In this document: positions 25,401 to 29,915 of the stretch, in pieces
Position numbering within the stretch: the stretch's first letter is position 1
Layout of the letters: every line of letters begins with the position of its first letter
Origin: Parietichytrium sp. I65-24A
Lineage: Eukaryota > Sar > Bigyra > Thraustochytrida > Thraustochytriidae
Assembly: GCA_012862575.1 (NCBI GenBank)
Contig: BLSF01000028.1
Location: forward strand, 1-64,000
Length of the DNA stretch: 64,000 nt
Reading direction: 5' to 3'
Made by a program: the position numbers and the translations under genes
Notes under the pieces: model-generated
What the model was told of the DNA's origin: nothing
Database searches by the model: none
Seen by the model: only the letters and a program-made list of their open reading frames with translations

Positions 25401-26151
25401 TGGGGGTGGAGCAGAGTCCAACTTCAAACTGATGATCCCCATGCTTTCGATGGCAAGCCACCTACTGTACGAGGATAGTCCCGAGCAGGTTGCACTCTTG
25501 AGCGATATTCACGACGACTTTGTCCTCAGAAGCGTGCTTTCTTCTAACTCGCCTTCGGCTGGTGGCGGCGCAGCAGGGTCACCGCTTGTGGAGGGAAAGA
25601 AACGATCCGCGGCAACAGATCCTGCAGTGACTAGCAGTGGAGTTGCTCGTTTGGTGGTTCCCGACTTCATTATGAGCGGTCTGATTGCGCTGGTCTTGTT
25701 TTCCAAAGAGACATGGGATATGCTCCGCCCTGCTTACATGCGGGCCGTTGTGGATTTTGCGCGGAATCTGGACGAGAGCGGTAGAAAAAAGCCGAGCACT
25801 TCTTCGTCATCCTCGGGCAAGGCAAAACAGCGATCTATATCGATGTCTTCCGCACCCGGGGAAACGGACCCACCTATGGTATCGTTGGCGAACTGTAAGG
25901 TGGCTCTCATTGCTCTCGCTCTTCTTGACGAGCTCCAAAATGTTAGAAATGTACAGACGTCGCACGGTGTACACCCGTTGAGCCCGTTACAAACATGGTT
26001 GAGCGACGAAGCAAAAGCAGCGACATCCATGGAGGCTATCTGTGACAGATACTCTCGGGAACTCTTTCCTGCCGAAACCTTGAAAGACCTTTTGCAAAAA
26101 GCAAATGCAAGCGATTTTGAGCACCTCTTCGAGTGTGTGAAGCAGTCATAA
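7420..26151 (+). CDS. UBR4: UBR4/BIG-type giant E3 ubiquitin ligase, single exon
   Basis: This is an uninterrupted 18.7-kb frame of about 6,243 aa from the ATG at 7420. In-frame non-ATG codons lie just upstream. Human UBR4 is 5,183 aa, so this is about 1,000 residues longer. A UBR box with its Cys/His pattern (WYHCITCGLVKEKGCCGVC, then HSGHD, then FFCDCGAG) lies near residues 1836-1905 and should bind N-degrons. A ZZ zinc finger (CCNRCEVFP, WHCLICKDFDLCSDC) is near 3029-3077. A Cys-rich knuckle (ICPRCNRV to CVECGYCRYAKFSYM) is near 3877-3935. The C-terminal E3 module holds a hemi-RING start, LVCTVCQEGF, near 5713 and the matching half STVSSFHCIHVQCHQAA near 5870, as in UBR4. Extra length comes mainly from acidic, Ser-rich disordered inserts (12271-12420 and 22510-22720). 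The family ligates ubiquitin in protein quality control. Assignment is strong; the N-degron specificity is inferred. Confidence 0.95.
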   Translation: MEAGQDGLEDLALSMARAIPVVPNAKRGSEKKKSRKSDIDEHSPGKSTMEERRKAVKNLRQALRAAHWISAAPLLREILARMGKMQLGISHVYAALGAIVKAVHSRKRIPSAAYLENMSASVSFVINQMLTRGRDIFSPRSSVSKTRKGTASKGAANREVSQVTDDMVLLHHLTCMVEYVFGRRKILPKQFLLNLESENSDSLDSLWTRHDGLARLALEKNEDLGHSVELTSSEDSIGTHRQVPNSKLDARDDGRSSENSARRDDTDLSEESGQTMDSDASSSDSNVGVWKYFQLHHAKDCMKFSRHLLVLTKERLSAPALATSIETNSNASVPVYLIDSALKSFNFSSWNADPDSENNPWLKEILNLSVRDPETEFLVSFARDLLMACIYPNARVTAKGWRSSEGSSGWSDSAEGGSLPGMILEVLLKENEILQKIYAKSRVSKAGKMSFYAPWCNGSPFELAHMTPLVTELLVDSVIAHHSESSGSTLQDCAESLLLQHLEPTVSGWVAGETTMVHLPVLSFFIQMYGIFVKGKTDPIPSQILNHEFLQPSSLVKLYEIVSHEAAHMESSTSAWCMPWLQVTHQNLEQLLSGLFNCPTWFKTFPVDYEQLSALSDDFRICTLPAQTLIELGGLGNDLEWRVVRHIAGGVLQRNTAASKLSHPSSTLELLRCIQRGRQTPDRVFERGEEEDILFTLWSRGVLSSLKEELKTPSFRASLLDKYLEIVLEAFHTSSQGTRCELFESVCKIISEFVAGFMQGNFQTWDENAAGERPSESTFLSFAKIVVLGERMSVGWLFSLDPLQSSAVLTCPGKFTELYGQTKDNVFLSYMFSVGCCAMESGRLENHSREDEFVHLVSALAALTKLYFHGPILYESHRVETDFTLAQLASLRLLTLFYSAGFVDPAEAPPFMNTYYGRPETGYEGGWDVIFSQSVTAIHMGEFFPALICTLRDLTRQMEGEGTEEARSCFVENLLELVESVTLVCVPGCPQDFLLGTLVDLTSHTLCSWLQVSDKQIAHLPKATLARLLQSTVSFLQSSLELFVEQLDRLESDYIWRTLLSEQDDSPRSQVAKTIFRSLSRFDGAWRISVSPALAALAGSNAENPDALFQVYESLQDVYLMPNQVTVPILKRDGMQAEVFRSVALGMLVADCFTRQLCSSSALDRLLVTSHSLCLSLDLSSLITQFVWEQPTARDMPIVQSLGAELRDALCGLLVRRESGRIKAVAAYQIETFPPFEQSTGESGMEANVSASTRRHNVVGISFLTAAANILKQIESSSTELAEVVQSVNVNVRQVLHAFLQQPVSTIPLQPLVESLSMLANSSLLDADSRTHVWSCIEFALASPALQKLSFLRVFPEQFVSQLTSSVLESYGSPIWNACCAVYQLFLSQEQSSAVMWNQIANINAVQLFVKDGLFDAIMKCLAESASLTSNEGRLLQFCSRMISDSLKHAEEQKDYNKSIQVVQSCIAPIRAIFAGSQCGVESTSASDPGASSPQKRGGESHLDQPQSSSKGYGRGPRSSDPRKQRRDPGNDLRGADGGFGWGEDSSLLNGEDRQASENASAWSRDREGDGVSEKKDADVFKAKSEGPRVDSAVQGEAVHDDAAGSGLGDQMMVAGNLGDEDGENHDLEEEDNAMEEDDDDDEEEDDDDEEEEEEEEEDDDDGGVDGIGDDGDVDSQLESEDRVKVVAASQRSESGRGEGDSENESGKFGETGFNRLNIRQAGVGGRPARKPSTSDSIGEQSMHGNRSNSSGGDREPTNSSLRSYIRMRSAIDPDEDLAMDKLRLNWIKGGDTAGRNSAESGIPIPASSLRSKSKSRASSSRSKSKSPKREENLVCSFTMTGDSYEDQHWYHCITCGLVKEKGCCGVCARFCHSGHDITYARRSRFFCDCGAGSTCSSKRPRSRPIEDDPLAHALNASGISRQIGSARRKSNLSVGTFCSRFERFIGGSLQKTTLPQNLKEADLVHFVQVAESTLAWLLERAKETGASKVRESSKFVDGGEGEGFFASGGVTMDNCFQIKKKSSTLSGHSTLPPGSAGTIMPSFSSMQSIDENSPKSSGLPFAYDRIMAVNSHGQFLVAEGLTIRCVHAGALLCGGARDGQGTVYNSNHRNHSRVSESALIPLYRMSLSFVVRQIEFNPLRDSLVAIVGDSNCFVLTLSEKGGVKSKFRVELALGMTKAEIESNTSGSLLGVKWLAGSQSHLLVVSTHWIKVFDLSGDSTYPTHYYEFESLIENFACAYLANEPRCVTSVLVALRSSQMIRQNINISSPKIEDPHLLALPWTPKSCVASMHIASGVLTPTLLISYEASLAYCAELDEGLTKILRHRVVLEKADMRAQSPGTVSERSGKDSLRDNPSQVIQWLDWSAQHQLEQTSHVVAVMKDSCVLAIGEKSASSHSVGAFTMQELKPEHEISESSGGQFSWHVGSAAKSKGIACICMWPPPWATQPNYAAIESKSHAKASLSSSFASVVGGLSDQIEDTTVSFPFVSLENKVLLVLYDNGKLEKLVVKEGSEKFAKDLESALSAAQGHVATMGSTCSDDSTSIPRAFAFEHYVQVSTHPLLSTCFSWGGSVLKSVNSAQKATVLWQSGRNEWVASKSLFENFVITSQLTCPGYSIVALRIQIGSQGEAHLPKGIVVGPLRRKVEFSKVSSSRWIDVPLSSLEVLLSMAIGSVTLEFEPDSALDTHLVVDSVEAYALQVNTPAWNRLLAPGYEFIKNHLAKVDASAGEPRVSPGAEALFGSIAEILCLTYRPEKAQALKDCELHSDVTRHLQEKIIEQILFGGLGHINNAHQDIHFGAQGNSVQHYVSLLRLRTNLEPQEFCEGLTRNCLEELCRQIGDGVKGDDVDMEIEPNSQPLYIPLRNCRSWWNLSQVKHLIVFCLALHRSKSFKDFINVEIFERICVNVACSLNKSLARVGDVAETISEDVLISYHQICALFATMVVHWTMTIWAQDPARSEEVCLSFIRILSVSVSGARYLPLLILSKAFGHSLNSLLPSTASHGGPGSARKMSAGNSGEADPKVEDTESVEYCCNRCEVFPLQNIRWHCLICKDFDLCSDCKGEDHKEHRSSHELLAIKIPTGASEDIPVHPESDASEERELRKSFLDTMMGTLFDHMKQPQQSPLRAFALLEILSSVSKLSLESFYPKALDAVMEAMAPVLEVGNFADWIGTTPGLNLYSQLGGFRLMSYSMVHHSTQGRKLKKDAPLQENVAGQAVGEKKVVGSKVTNVNFRTAFQEVFGKDRRLNFANSLLRLMQLLQTIPGSQFEVPAPQSSSIAVSESPESQGDLSLAGITSHTQIHSGGSESKSQKAKSSLGVLDIDFLSAAGFCSPLFKISSIMTAKAHFATLAHGNWVTRYLMKAACGMLQLTLSSDLEIENRDAAVKMFVSISQDQHFKFVHRKVNEILGVLCRDHASFRWIRNSDVFAKMLESMSSVAQIGADPAAYHSISFKLGVLPSFFPPLLKYNDLCSLASTLKSLLKVVADQLHDWRRFCAESESCLKVMLQLLLVVPERCAVYLLRLIALGLGHVPQETDIEGSEKMKDEVHEATLEQFGAKLVSYFDADAGKAVLRSLVNDLLMRNSSPSIRLYAAALWRRIWRAIGASKATAAFHIRQQMLGEILARFSHTSSTEEYSSELLKLIQVLFESGELVAADFKQEPVLAQRLVRSLVDILGDSLSSIESSPEVLLNRQVTSNVYFSSSKNSSDSSKEGGNDAVKNQSEDQKTDLMGKTLLPPFSSGSCGDATCVSCKLLKRTYKPIPLKHAKAEGKFSSNTMYTSLDFIFTIETIHVDINPQTSAFGAGVRCIDIYVNSSPSAELGSLVGRFAAWEKVGSISIEKEKEGRFTCRLPVPVSACNLMFEYVTTPELAFSQNSERQICPRCNRVVTDRSGVCSCGEVVFQCRQCRRINQEDRNAFLCVECGYCRYAKFSYMLEAREATEYPPILSELDKEHALRHYQAFEETTATVASRIWKLLDPNLEVALEAWREQGYGAPSSLLGPSNEHNKVARSASSSGKARRPGLVSYRASQGRSSKAESRAPKTLTKLDSKTSSILSALVIDGEELNHVENSLSNPQTKGLGPGDRDHSAATSRRSAEAKTEEKASEGQSHQKREDGIDGSDKVVRLFSLGRMLRDRRKMDAGGGKPGSDDETSGSSRRYGFPGLSFPSSSLGLGKGAGAAKSAPDFFSWEKNGADESEPKSSIGSDANEISFPQSRKFGSQNSELAISSASLSLALEKLPEILSGPSRTLYDKLISMRIAMENIRAQLNDYNAKVALATLKGAQMAVQDSDAAEQGKLSIGSRQKVNKCITCSEETMILSLRLLPALATSEVTNDAVAESSEALVSILFARGVFQKEGTLDVCGEALFSLANASPVGLRVVVSHLRAHFLQALERPAELNLGDTLAGPRLVLERLCQAQTTRRFASIALFKLLSELTLHRNASKTVIIHGVLLPFVGCATLLCADSEYNAWIGKSLLHNLSINHENGVSGWSTRREAEAARKICRFFRFVLAEHRGEFKSRNCGSSKVLTVEATSLDARWILNVMSKCDDVEVLERTYQIVSRVFESFERPPPLAHAAPRGKRRKKGGKQSRTHASTSASSASDRVPSAPDTDHSIRRESNGSPLLRAVDGLCKMMVILYARKEHVSKARVKCFWKFFSMVVFAAGQSAYRFLAVRGFFRVVCNLFSKDVAALEDVAQHFTLFVDKGWAPLDEEQQLIWLHESSTMVFKICSQSHLLCDLLARNYMRPILETYIRVSSLQLFQGSTFFMVCENLSSILSLVASIETITEKTNNPRDGTTSVARKERENSVHAQDECLRTAGTLLESLVLKLRRNCPASSSSNAGLFVVIQKLLEEISNVINPVMVLPNIYIHLKRARSQEDYFSGTIENNPICIDDVPIEDVETPHTPIPSPSFEASNSSFASTPGDGTRTRPSRSFSEATAPILSIGGGGAGAGGTGRTEAAGDAEREPTMRDLRAKIATDLNFHHAKDIMELLVAGKLVNLDLPIRLVYEKLWKARKGAQSSGGSRGREDAEEDDDDHDDDDDDDDDADEDDDRDARIRLGFFGGQEDMVDDDEDDDDDDVDGEGEGEGEGEADDELLVMHGMDRAFVNLGGSSGRSRLGSMGSRSRGKNVLAINPDGTFVKVRARRTQFDDEGSDSKEDFGGAEGSWVTIGAPYSGLADDDDDDLGEMMGRDKTPPMEVTYRLCGIDGEATEDYVETLADDDGKKDEEDPEVKFLKTLLFVGGSGSKSGEQSVASNSGLSALLRLIEFLCRECSIQSLLVRQTLGAAVNLLGFCCNCVQNRNALRSTSAIPILLNGLMTAFQEVTAAPQAEQLVLILEQLVSQTNKSTAGSGRSESAEELAKSLNVEDSEGRDSQEKEKHQLSVFLQQLDGSDKGKALQDSPRLLRAMARLLPFLTFGRKDQAMLLVSRFAEKLGPERLRVLDEGGEEWDEHKQFQVDCILWSVDAMGLDKNSMALRIAAFESGYTKGLVEHVLNSWAKAESACGGSGEEKVKAGKKSKRAKKANLGRIAVHTTFARYATSALALRLLAGLCRGHSESQKFLLKSNIIRIAFDVEQIPAGEVPLIGDYADNLLQAVTLNCDETAEYLQSLRVERNEAKQRRALAKRQNMLAKMGLAVQDTSASETSKDLPAEGAGLDAAPSADSGVKKTRSKKRKASTDEGGKGKGKKKAKMSVNPEWMKQLEELEDEEGLVCTVCQEGFKYKKEDVMGIYVFNKLVQLPKNLMFVNRSGSVYPPIGTLFPETNASDIEGDSEDGSALRGEVEEVCLDSTFDLALKIHFPNVYAQWRRYRLLSASESGSKRQKHSASEASEVLQDESTNSSSDSKSPPRWGTSLLEELLSGGKNRRRIMGVSTVSSFHCIHVQCHQAAALADKQHPKAPKEEWEGARLRNSQTKCNNLLPFRGPSTVPYKSYSEAVNRYYENLSGRSRGMSMSGMGASSNSSAAPNKLSAALIDVRFLILKLAQGESLSADTDGGGAESNFKLMIPMLSMASHLLYEDSPEQVALLSDIHDDFVLRSVLSSNSPSAGGGAAGSPLVEGKKRSAATDPAVTSSGVARLVVPDFIMSGLIALVLFSKETWDMLRPAYMRAVVDFARNLDESGRKKPSTSSSSSGKAKQRSISMSSAPGETDPPMVSLANCKVALIALALLDELQNVRNVQTSHGVHPLSPLQTWLSDEAKAATSMEAICDRYSRELFPAETLKDLLQKANASDFEHLFECVKQS
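12271..12420 (+). repeat. Acidic GAN-codon tract inside UBR4
   Basis: A run of gac/gag/gat triplets encodes near-pure Asp/Glu (about residues 1618-1667). It lies just before the UBR box region. Its antisense reads as a long poly-Ser frame, which is an artefact. Confidence 0.9.
22510..22720 (+). repeat. Second acidic triplet tract inside UBR4
   Basis: Asp/Glu-coding triplet runs, interrupted by a short DRDARIRLGFFGGQ spacer, end in alternating Gly-Glu from a gaaggt repeat. They lie before the C-terminal armadillo-like and E3 portion. Confidence 0.9.
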
Positions 26152-26384
26152 AAGAATATTTGCAAAAGTGGCCTCTCGCAATGAAGATTATCTTTTTCAA
26201 AAGTAGGGAAGAGAGCTCTATAGTTCCCTTTCTTCTCTTGTAATGGCTTTGAGCTGAATAATACAATACAAGCGAAACAATTTTGTTAGATATTTTCTAT
26301 TACGTGAGAAAAGTGGAAAGGAGAGTATACTTAAGGAGCCAACGAGCACAGGTGAGGAAAGACCGCCTCGCGGATTTCTCAGCG

Positions 26385-27779
26385 TTAGAGTTTGGCTGAA
26401 GTTGGGTCCACAAGAGCAGAGTTGCCCGCGTGAAGTGCGCTTGCTAGCAACACACAATTTCTGGCGCCGATGACAGCAAGCTCCATGCAGCTCGCCACTA
26501 CCTCAATTGCATTGCAGTAAAAGAGCATATTGTCATCCATCCGAAAGGACATGGACGAGGCCCACTCACTGTCGCAGCGATACTCTGGGTATGCGTGCCA
26601 GGACCGTGTAGTGTGTTCTGCTCCAGGCCCGAACAATTGCTTTTGTTGCGTTTCAGTAAGAGGCGAGTTGGAAAACACCTTCCACATCGGGGCATCTCTT
26701 GATCCAGAAGTCTCAGCATGCTTGCCAATGCTGTTGAAGTATACCTTCTCGTCGGTCGTGAGAAGAGTCTCTGGGACCGAGTGTGGAGAGTTGATGGCAC
26801 TTTTCTTTGGCTGGCCTTTGAAATAAGTTGCAACCGTGCGATGGTAATCTCGCTCAAAAGCTTTCATGTCAGCGCCAATGTTGTCAAAACCAATGCGCGG
26901 CCCATCCGATGCCGAGTCGAGCGGGGCCGCGATGAACACAATGTCAAAATCTTCTTCAAACTCAGCACCGGTGCCAATGTGCTTTCCAGTCAACGTGTAC
27001 GAGGACGATTTTCCGTTCTCAGACTCAGAATTCAAGTTGCGCCGCACGGATTGAACGACTGTGTGGCTACGCAAATCTGCTCCCGACTCCTTCAAAAGGG
27101 TTTGCGGAATCAATTTGTTGCCGCCTTTGGCTGCCCATAACGAGCCTCCTGTTCCTGCAAGCGAAACGGCTCCGACAAACGCGCCGATTTCCGGTGTCTG
27201 CCCGTAATTGACTCGCATAACTCCATATGGAAGCTCGTTGATGAACTGATCGCTGAACCCACTTTCCCGCAGAGCAGTCTCCAGAGAGGTGGACAGCATC
27301 TTTGGAAAGTCTTTGCTCAGGGCAGCACACAATTTTTCAGGGGTCGAGTAGCCATTGCCCTGCTCTTGTAGATCGTAAACTTTGACAAACTGACTCACAA
27401 ATGAGTTCACCCATCGGGAGAGCTTGAATGGCGCTAAGCCATATCTCGCTAGCATTTTGATGGCGGTCAGAAACCCCCAGTCACTCCCTCTGAAGATCAA
27501 ATTTTCCCCGTTAAACAATCCGAGCTTTCCCGAAATGGGTTCTAGCTTTTCCAACCCCATGCGCTCTGCGAACTCTCCCATGTACTTGTTGGACGAGTGT
27601 ACCACCGACGCCCCTGCCTCGTATTCACGGCCGCCGACGTTCACCGTGTCTGCGCGTCCGCCCACATGGTCCGCGCTGGCTTCGAACACGACCACACTTG
27701 CCTCGCTTCCAAAGCTCTCCTTACAAAACCAAGCGCAGCTGCAACCGCCCACTCCTGCTCCAACTATCGCGACTCGCAT
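26385..27779 (-). CDS. Prenylcysteine oxidase/lyase (FAD-dependent)
   Basis: This 464-aa, intronless protein starts directly with the FAD-binding beta strand: MRVAIVGAGVGGCSCAWF has the GxGxxG at residues 7-12. It is followed by a GGRADTV motif and then YEAGASVVHSSNKYM, which matches prenylcysteine oxidases. The C-terminal half has the lyase domain and ends in a helix with NCVLLASALHAGNSA. The enzyme uses oxygen to split prenylcysteine from degraded prenylated proteins, giving cysteine, a prenyl aldehyde and hydrogen peroxide. The animal enzyme has a signal peptide and is lysosomal. None is seen here, because no in-frame ATG precedes the FAD motif, so it may be cytosolic or an upstream exon may be missing. 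It converges on UBR4 with a 233-bp gap. Confidence 0.9.
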   Translation of the reverse strand: MRVAIVGAGVGGCSCAWFCKESFGSEASVVVFEASADHVGGRADTVNVGGREYEAGASVVHSSNKYMGEFAERMGLEKLEPISGKLGLFNGENLIFRGSDWGFLTAIKMLARYGLAPFKLSRWVNSFVSQFVKVYDLQEQGNGYSTPEKLCAALSKDFPKMLSTSLETALRESGFSDQFINELPYGVMRVNYGQTPEIGAFVGAVSLAGTGGSLWAAKGGNKLIPQTLLKESGADLRSHTVVQSVRRNLNSESENGKSSSYTLTGKHIGTGAEFEEDFDIVFIAAPLDSASDGPRIGFDNIGADMKAFERDYHRTVATYFKGQPKKSAINSPHSVPETLLTTDEKVYFNSIGKHAETSGSRDAPMWKVFSNSPLTETQQKQLFGPGAEHTTRSWHAYPEYRCDSEWASSMSFRMDDNMLFYCNAIEVVASCMELAVIGARNCVLLASALHAGNSALVDPTSAKL

Positions 27780-27826
27780 TTTTCTCTCTTTCTCTCTTTC
27801 TCACTCTCTTTGTCTCCGTCTCCTCC
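27780..27826. repeat. CT-rich 5' leader tract
   Basis: This pyrimidine repeat (unit close to tttctctc) sits immediately 5' of the prenylcysteine oxidase ATG. In the sense strand it is a GA-rich leader. Confidence 0.85.
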
Positions 27827-28536
27827 GCGCCTCTCTCACGACCGCTCGTGAATGCACATGAGCTCTCCGCTGCGTCAGGCATTAACTATACATACATCTC
27901 CATGGACAACACTAACGCGGAAGAGACAGAGACAAAAAGAAAGAGAGAGTAAATGAGAGCAAGAATGAAAGAGAGAGAGAGAGAATGCTAGATTCTGGTG
28001 AGACTTTAGTGCAAAGTTATGATGATGTTCTGAAGGTACTCAGTACTACTGACAGTGAGTAATTTGTGTGTGTGCATGTATTTGCTGCTGCAAGTCTTCG
28101 AAGGGGCACATAGCCGTGGTGGAAGCGTAGAAGGAGCACGGTCTCTGGAAATCTAACAGTGAATTGTACCTCCCGTGCTCCTCGCGGCCTTTATCTTGAA
28201 GGCTTTTTAGGGAGGTGTGCCATGAACCATTGTCTGTTCCTGTTCCCTCGGTGAGTTTGAGGACGAACCTTCATGGAAAATGAAGCGCCTTCTCTTATGA
28301 CGCGCATACTCATCGGCGTCGCTCGTTGCTCAAGCCTTCACACAAGTACTCTGTGACAGTGCCAGGGCAAATTCAAGACGCCCGTTAATGAAAATTGCGA
28401 GGCTGGCTGGCAACGCAACAGCGAGAGTTCGTTGCCATGTCGACCGAGCCCGTGCACATGGAAAATTGAACACTTTCAGCTGGTGCGGTGTCAATGTGGA
28501 AGGAGGGCGGAAAGGCAAGTTTACCGCCGAAAACAA
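27780..28536. other. Intergenic region upstream of prenylcysteine oxidase
   Basis: This region is downstream of the SET gene at 28537 and upstream of the prenylcysteine oxidase gene. A CT-rich tract abuts the oxidase ATG (27780-27826), and a GA run lies at 27967-27985. A TGACAGTGA element is at 28050-28058 and an AGTACT palindrome is near 28042. The small open frames present have no recognisable content. Confidence 0.5.
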
Positions 28537-29484
28537 TCAGCACAATTTGGCACCGGCCACTTCCGAGGTTTGGTGGATTCGCAGCTCCTGGGCATATTGT
28601 GGGTGGCTTTGACTTGGCTCGAGGGTGAATCCGTAGTTGGTAAAGAGCGCAACATTGTTGTCAGAGTCTGTGTACGGTGCGCAAAGAAAATCTCCCGCAG
28701 ACACCGCCTTCGTTGTGAAGCACTCAAAGAAAACGCTGTCCTCCGAGGTCCGGCAGTCAGTGTTTTGACTATCTTTGAGGCAGGTGTTTAGCATATCCGC
28801 GAAGGGAACTAGACACTTCGACTTTTGCCACTGGCCATGTCTGTCTTTCACCGGGACTGAGAACGAGCGACTTTGGACCAGGGCTATGGCGGTTTTGAAC
28901 TGTTCCAGGCTTGGGGCAATGCGGTTCTGCTGTAGCAACTTGCTTTTCTCCCAGTGCTGCTGAACGAGTTCTTGCATTGAACGCATCTCTTTCGCAAGAT
29001 CTGGCAGGTCTCGTTCCACCACTGCCAACTTGGTTTCGCAGAAAAAGAGGCATGAGTCGGAGACGTTGTTGGGGAAACTCTGCCACAACGGAAACCATTT
29101 AGAGTCCTCGGCTTTTTGCTTCTCGTAGAGCACAAACGCTGCCATAAGGTCCAAGTCCGTCAGATCATCCATTTCGGTCTTGTGCTGTGGATATTTCTTC
29201 CCAAACTCCACCAAAGCGTGCTCCACATTGACCAGAGCCCGCAGAGGTATTTTCGCCACAATCTTATCCGCGGGCAGACTCCTCTTCGCCACCACTCCGC
29301 GGCCTGCTGAGCCTTCGCTTGACAGCGCCACGGCCTCCAGGTCCACATTTCCATCGAAGGCTCTGAACCACCTGTCAATATCGGCTAGGGCGAGCTGCAT
29401 TCTTGCTTCTTCGGCTCGCAAAGAGAGCCAAAACGCCACCACCGCCGCTGCGATGGCAGCCAGCGCTCCGAGTGTCTGGTACAT
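28537..29484 (-). CDS. Membrane-anchored SET-domain protein (LSMT/SETD-like)
   Basis: This protein is 315 aa and intronless as read. A hydrophobic N-terminal helix (residues 3-22, LGALAAIAAAVVAFWLSL) should anchor it in a membrane. The SET fold opens with GRGVVAKRSLPADKIVAKIP near residues 63-82, as in Rubisco-methyltransferase-like SET proteins. The catalytic region contains LVPFADMLNTC and, later, GDFLCAPYTDSDNNVALF followed by TNYGF. The first motif normally reads N-H, and here the His is Thr. The typical C-terminal substrate-binding helical domain is absent, because the frame stops about 20 residues after TNYGF. Family members methylate lysine or histidine in proteins using S-adenosylmethionine. 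The substrate is unknown, and activity is uncertain given the altered motif and short tail. Confidence 0.75.
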   Translation of the reverse strand: MYQTLGALAAIAAAVVAFWLSLRAEEARMQLALADIDRWFRAFDGNVDLEAVALSSEGSAGRGVVAKRSLPADKIVAKIPLRALVNVEHALVEFGKKYPQHKTEMDDLTDLDLMAAFVLYEKQKAEDSKWFPLWQSFPNNVSDSCLFFCETKLAVVERDLPDLAKEMRSMQELVQQHWEKSKLLQQNRIAPSLEQFKTAIALVQSRSFSVPVKDRHGQWQKSKCLVPFADMLNTCLKDSQNTDCRTSEDSVFFECFTTKAVSAGDFLCAPYTDSDNNVALFTNYGFTLEPSQSHPQYAQELRIHQTSEVAGAKLC

Positions 29485-29486
29485 TG

Positions 29487-29521
29487 TTTCTTTCCTTTCT
29501 TTCCTTTCTTTCCTTTCTTTC
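29487..29521. repeat. 9-bp tandem repeat 5' of the SET gene
   Basis: The unit is tttcctttc, nearly four copies, adjacent to the start codon of the minus-strand SET gene. Confidence 0.92.
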
Positions 29522-29570
29522 GCTCAGCTGCGGGGACTCACTCTCTCCGACCGTCTGTCTTTTCTCCCCA

Positions 29571-29614
29571 CCTGCGTACGTACCTGCGTTCCTGCGTACC
29601 TGCGTACCTGCGTT
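29571..29614. repeat. cctgcgta-type tandem repeat
   Basis: About five degenerate copies of an 8-bp unit in the same bidirectional spacer. Confidence 0.85.
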
Positions 29615-29754
29615 TTCACAGTGTTTTCACACAAACCTCCGAAAACTCACACACCGTACTAACACAACCGGCAGATCTTTTCACAGAGAAACATTAGAAA
29701 CATAGAGAAACCTGCCAATGAAGTCAACCTTGATCAAGATCAATCATCAATGAA

Positions 29755-29779
29755 ATCAATCAATCAATCAATCAATCAA
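29755..29779. repeat. (aatc)6 microsatellite
   Basis: Six copies of a 4-bp unit, about 140 bp upstream of the aldehyde dehydrogenase ATG. Confidence 0.95.
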
Positions 29780-29845
29780 AGATACTAAACACGTTGACGC
29801 CGTTTGGCGAAGTTGGGGTCACGACGGGCGTGAAAGGGTTCGAGG

Positions 29846-29888
29846 GTGCAAAAGTGCAAAAGTGCGAAAGTGCGAAAGTGCGAGAGTG
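29846..29888. repeat. 8-bp gtgcgaaa-type repeat
   Basis: About five slightly degenerate copies end some 28 bp before the aldehyde dehydrogenase ATG. Confidence 0.9.
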
Positions 29889-29915
29889 CAGTGCAGCAGT
29901 TCAGAGAGGTCGAGA

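Larger units (their letters stand above)
29485..29915. other. Divergent promoter region, SET protein and aldehyde dehydrogenase
   Basis: This is a 431-bp bidirectional spacer. It holds four separate tandem repeats with 9-, 8-, 4- and 8-bp units and little unique sequence. Confidence 0.7.

Noticed and set aside
27424-27861. Plus-strand 145-aa frame opposite prenylcysteine oxidase
   Set aside because: It is a shadow of the conserved FAD-domain coding sequence on the other strand.
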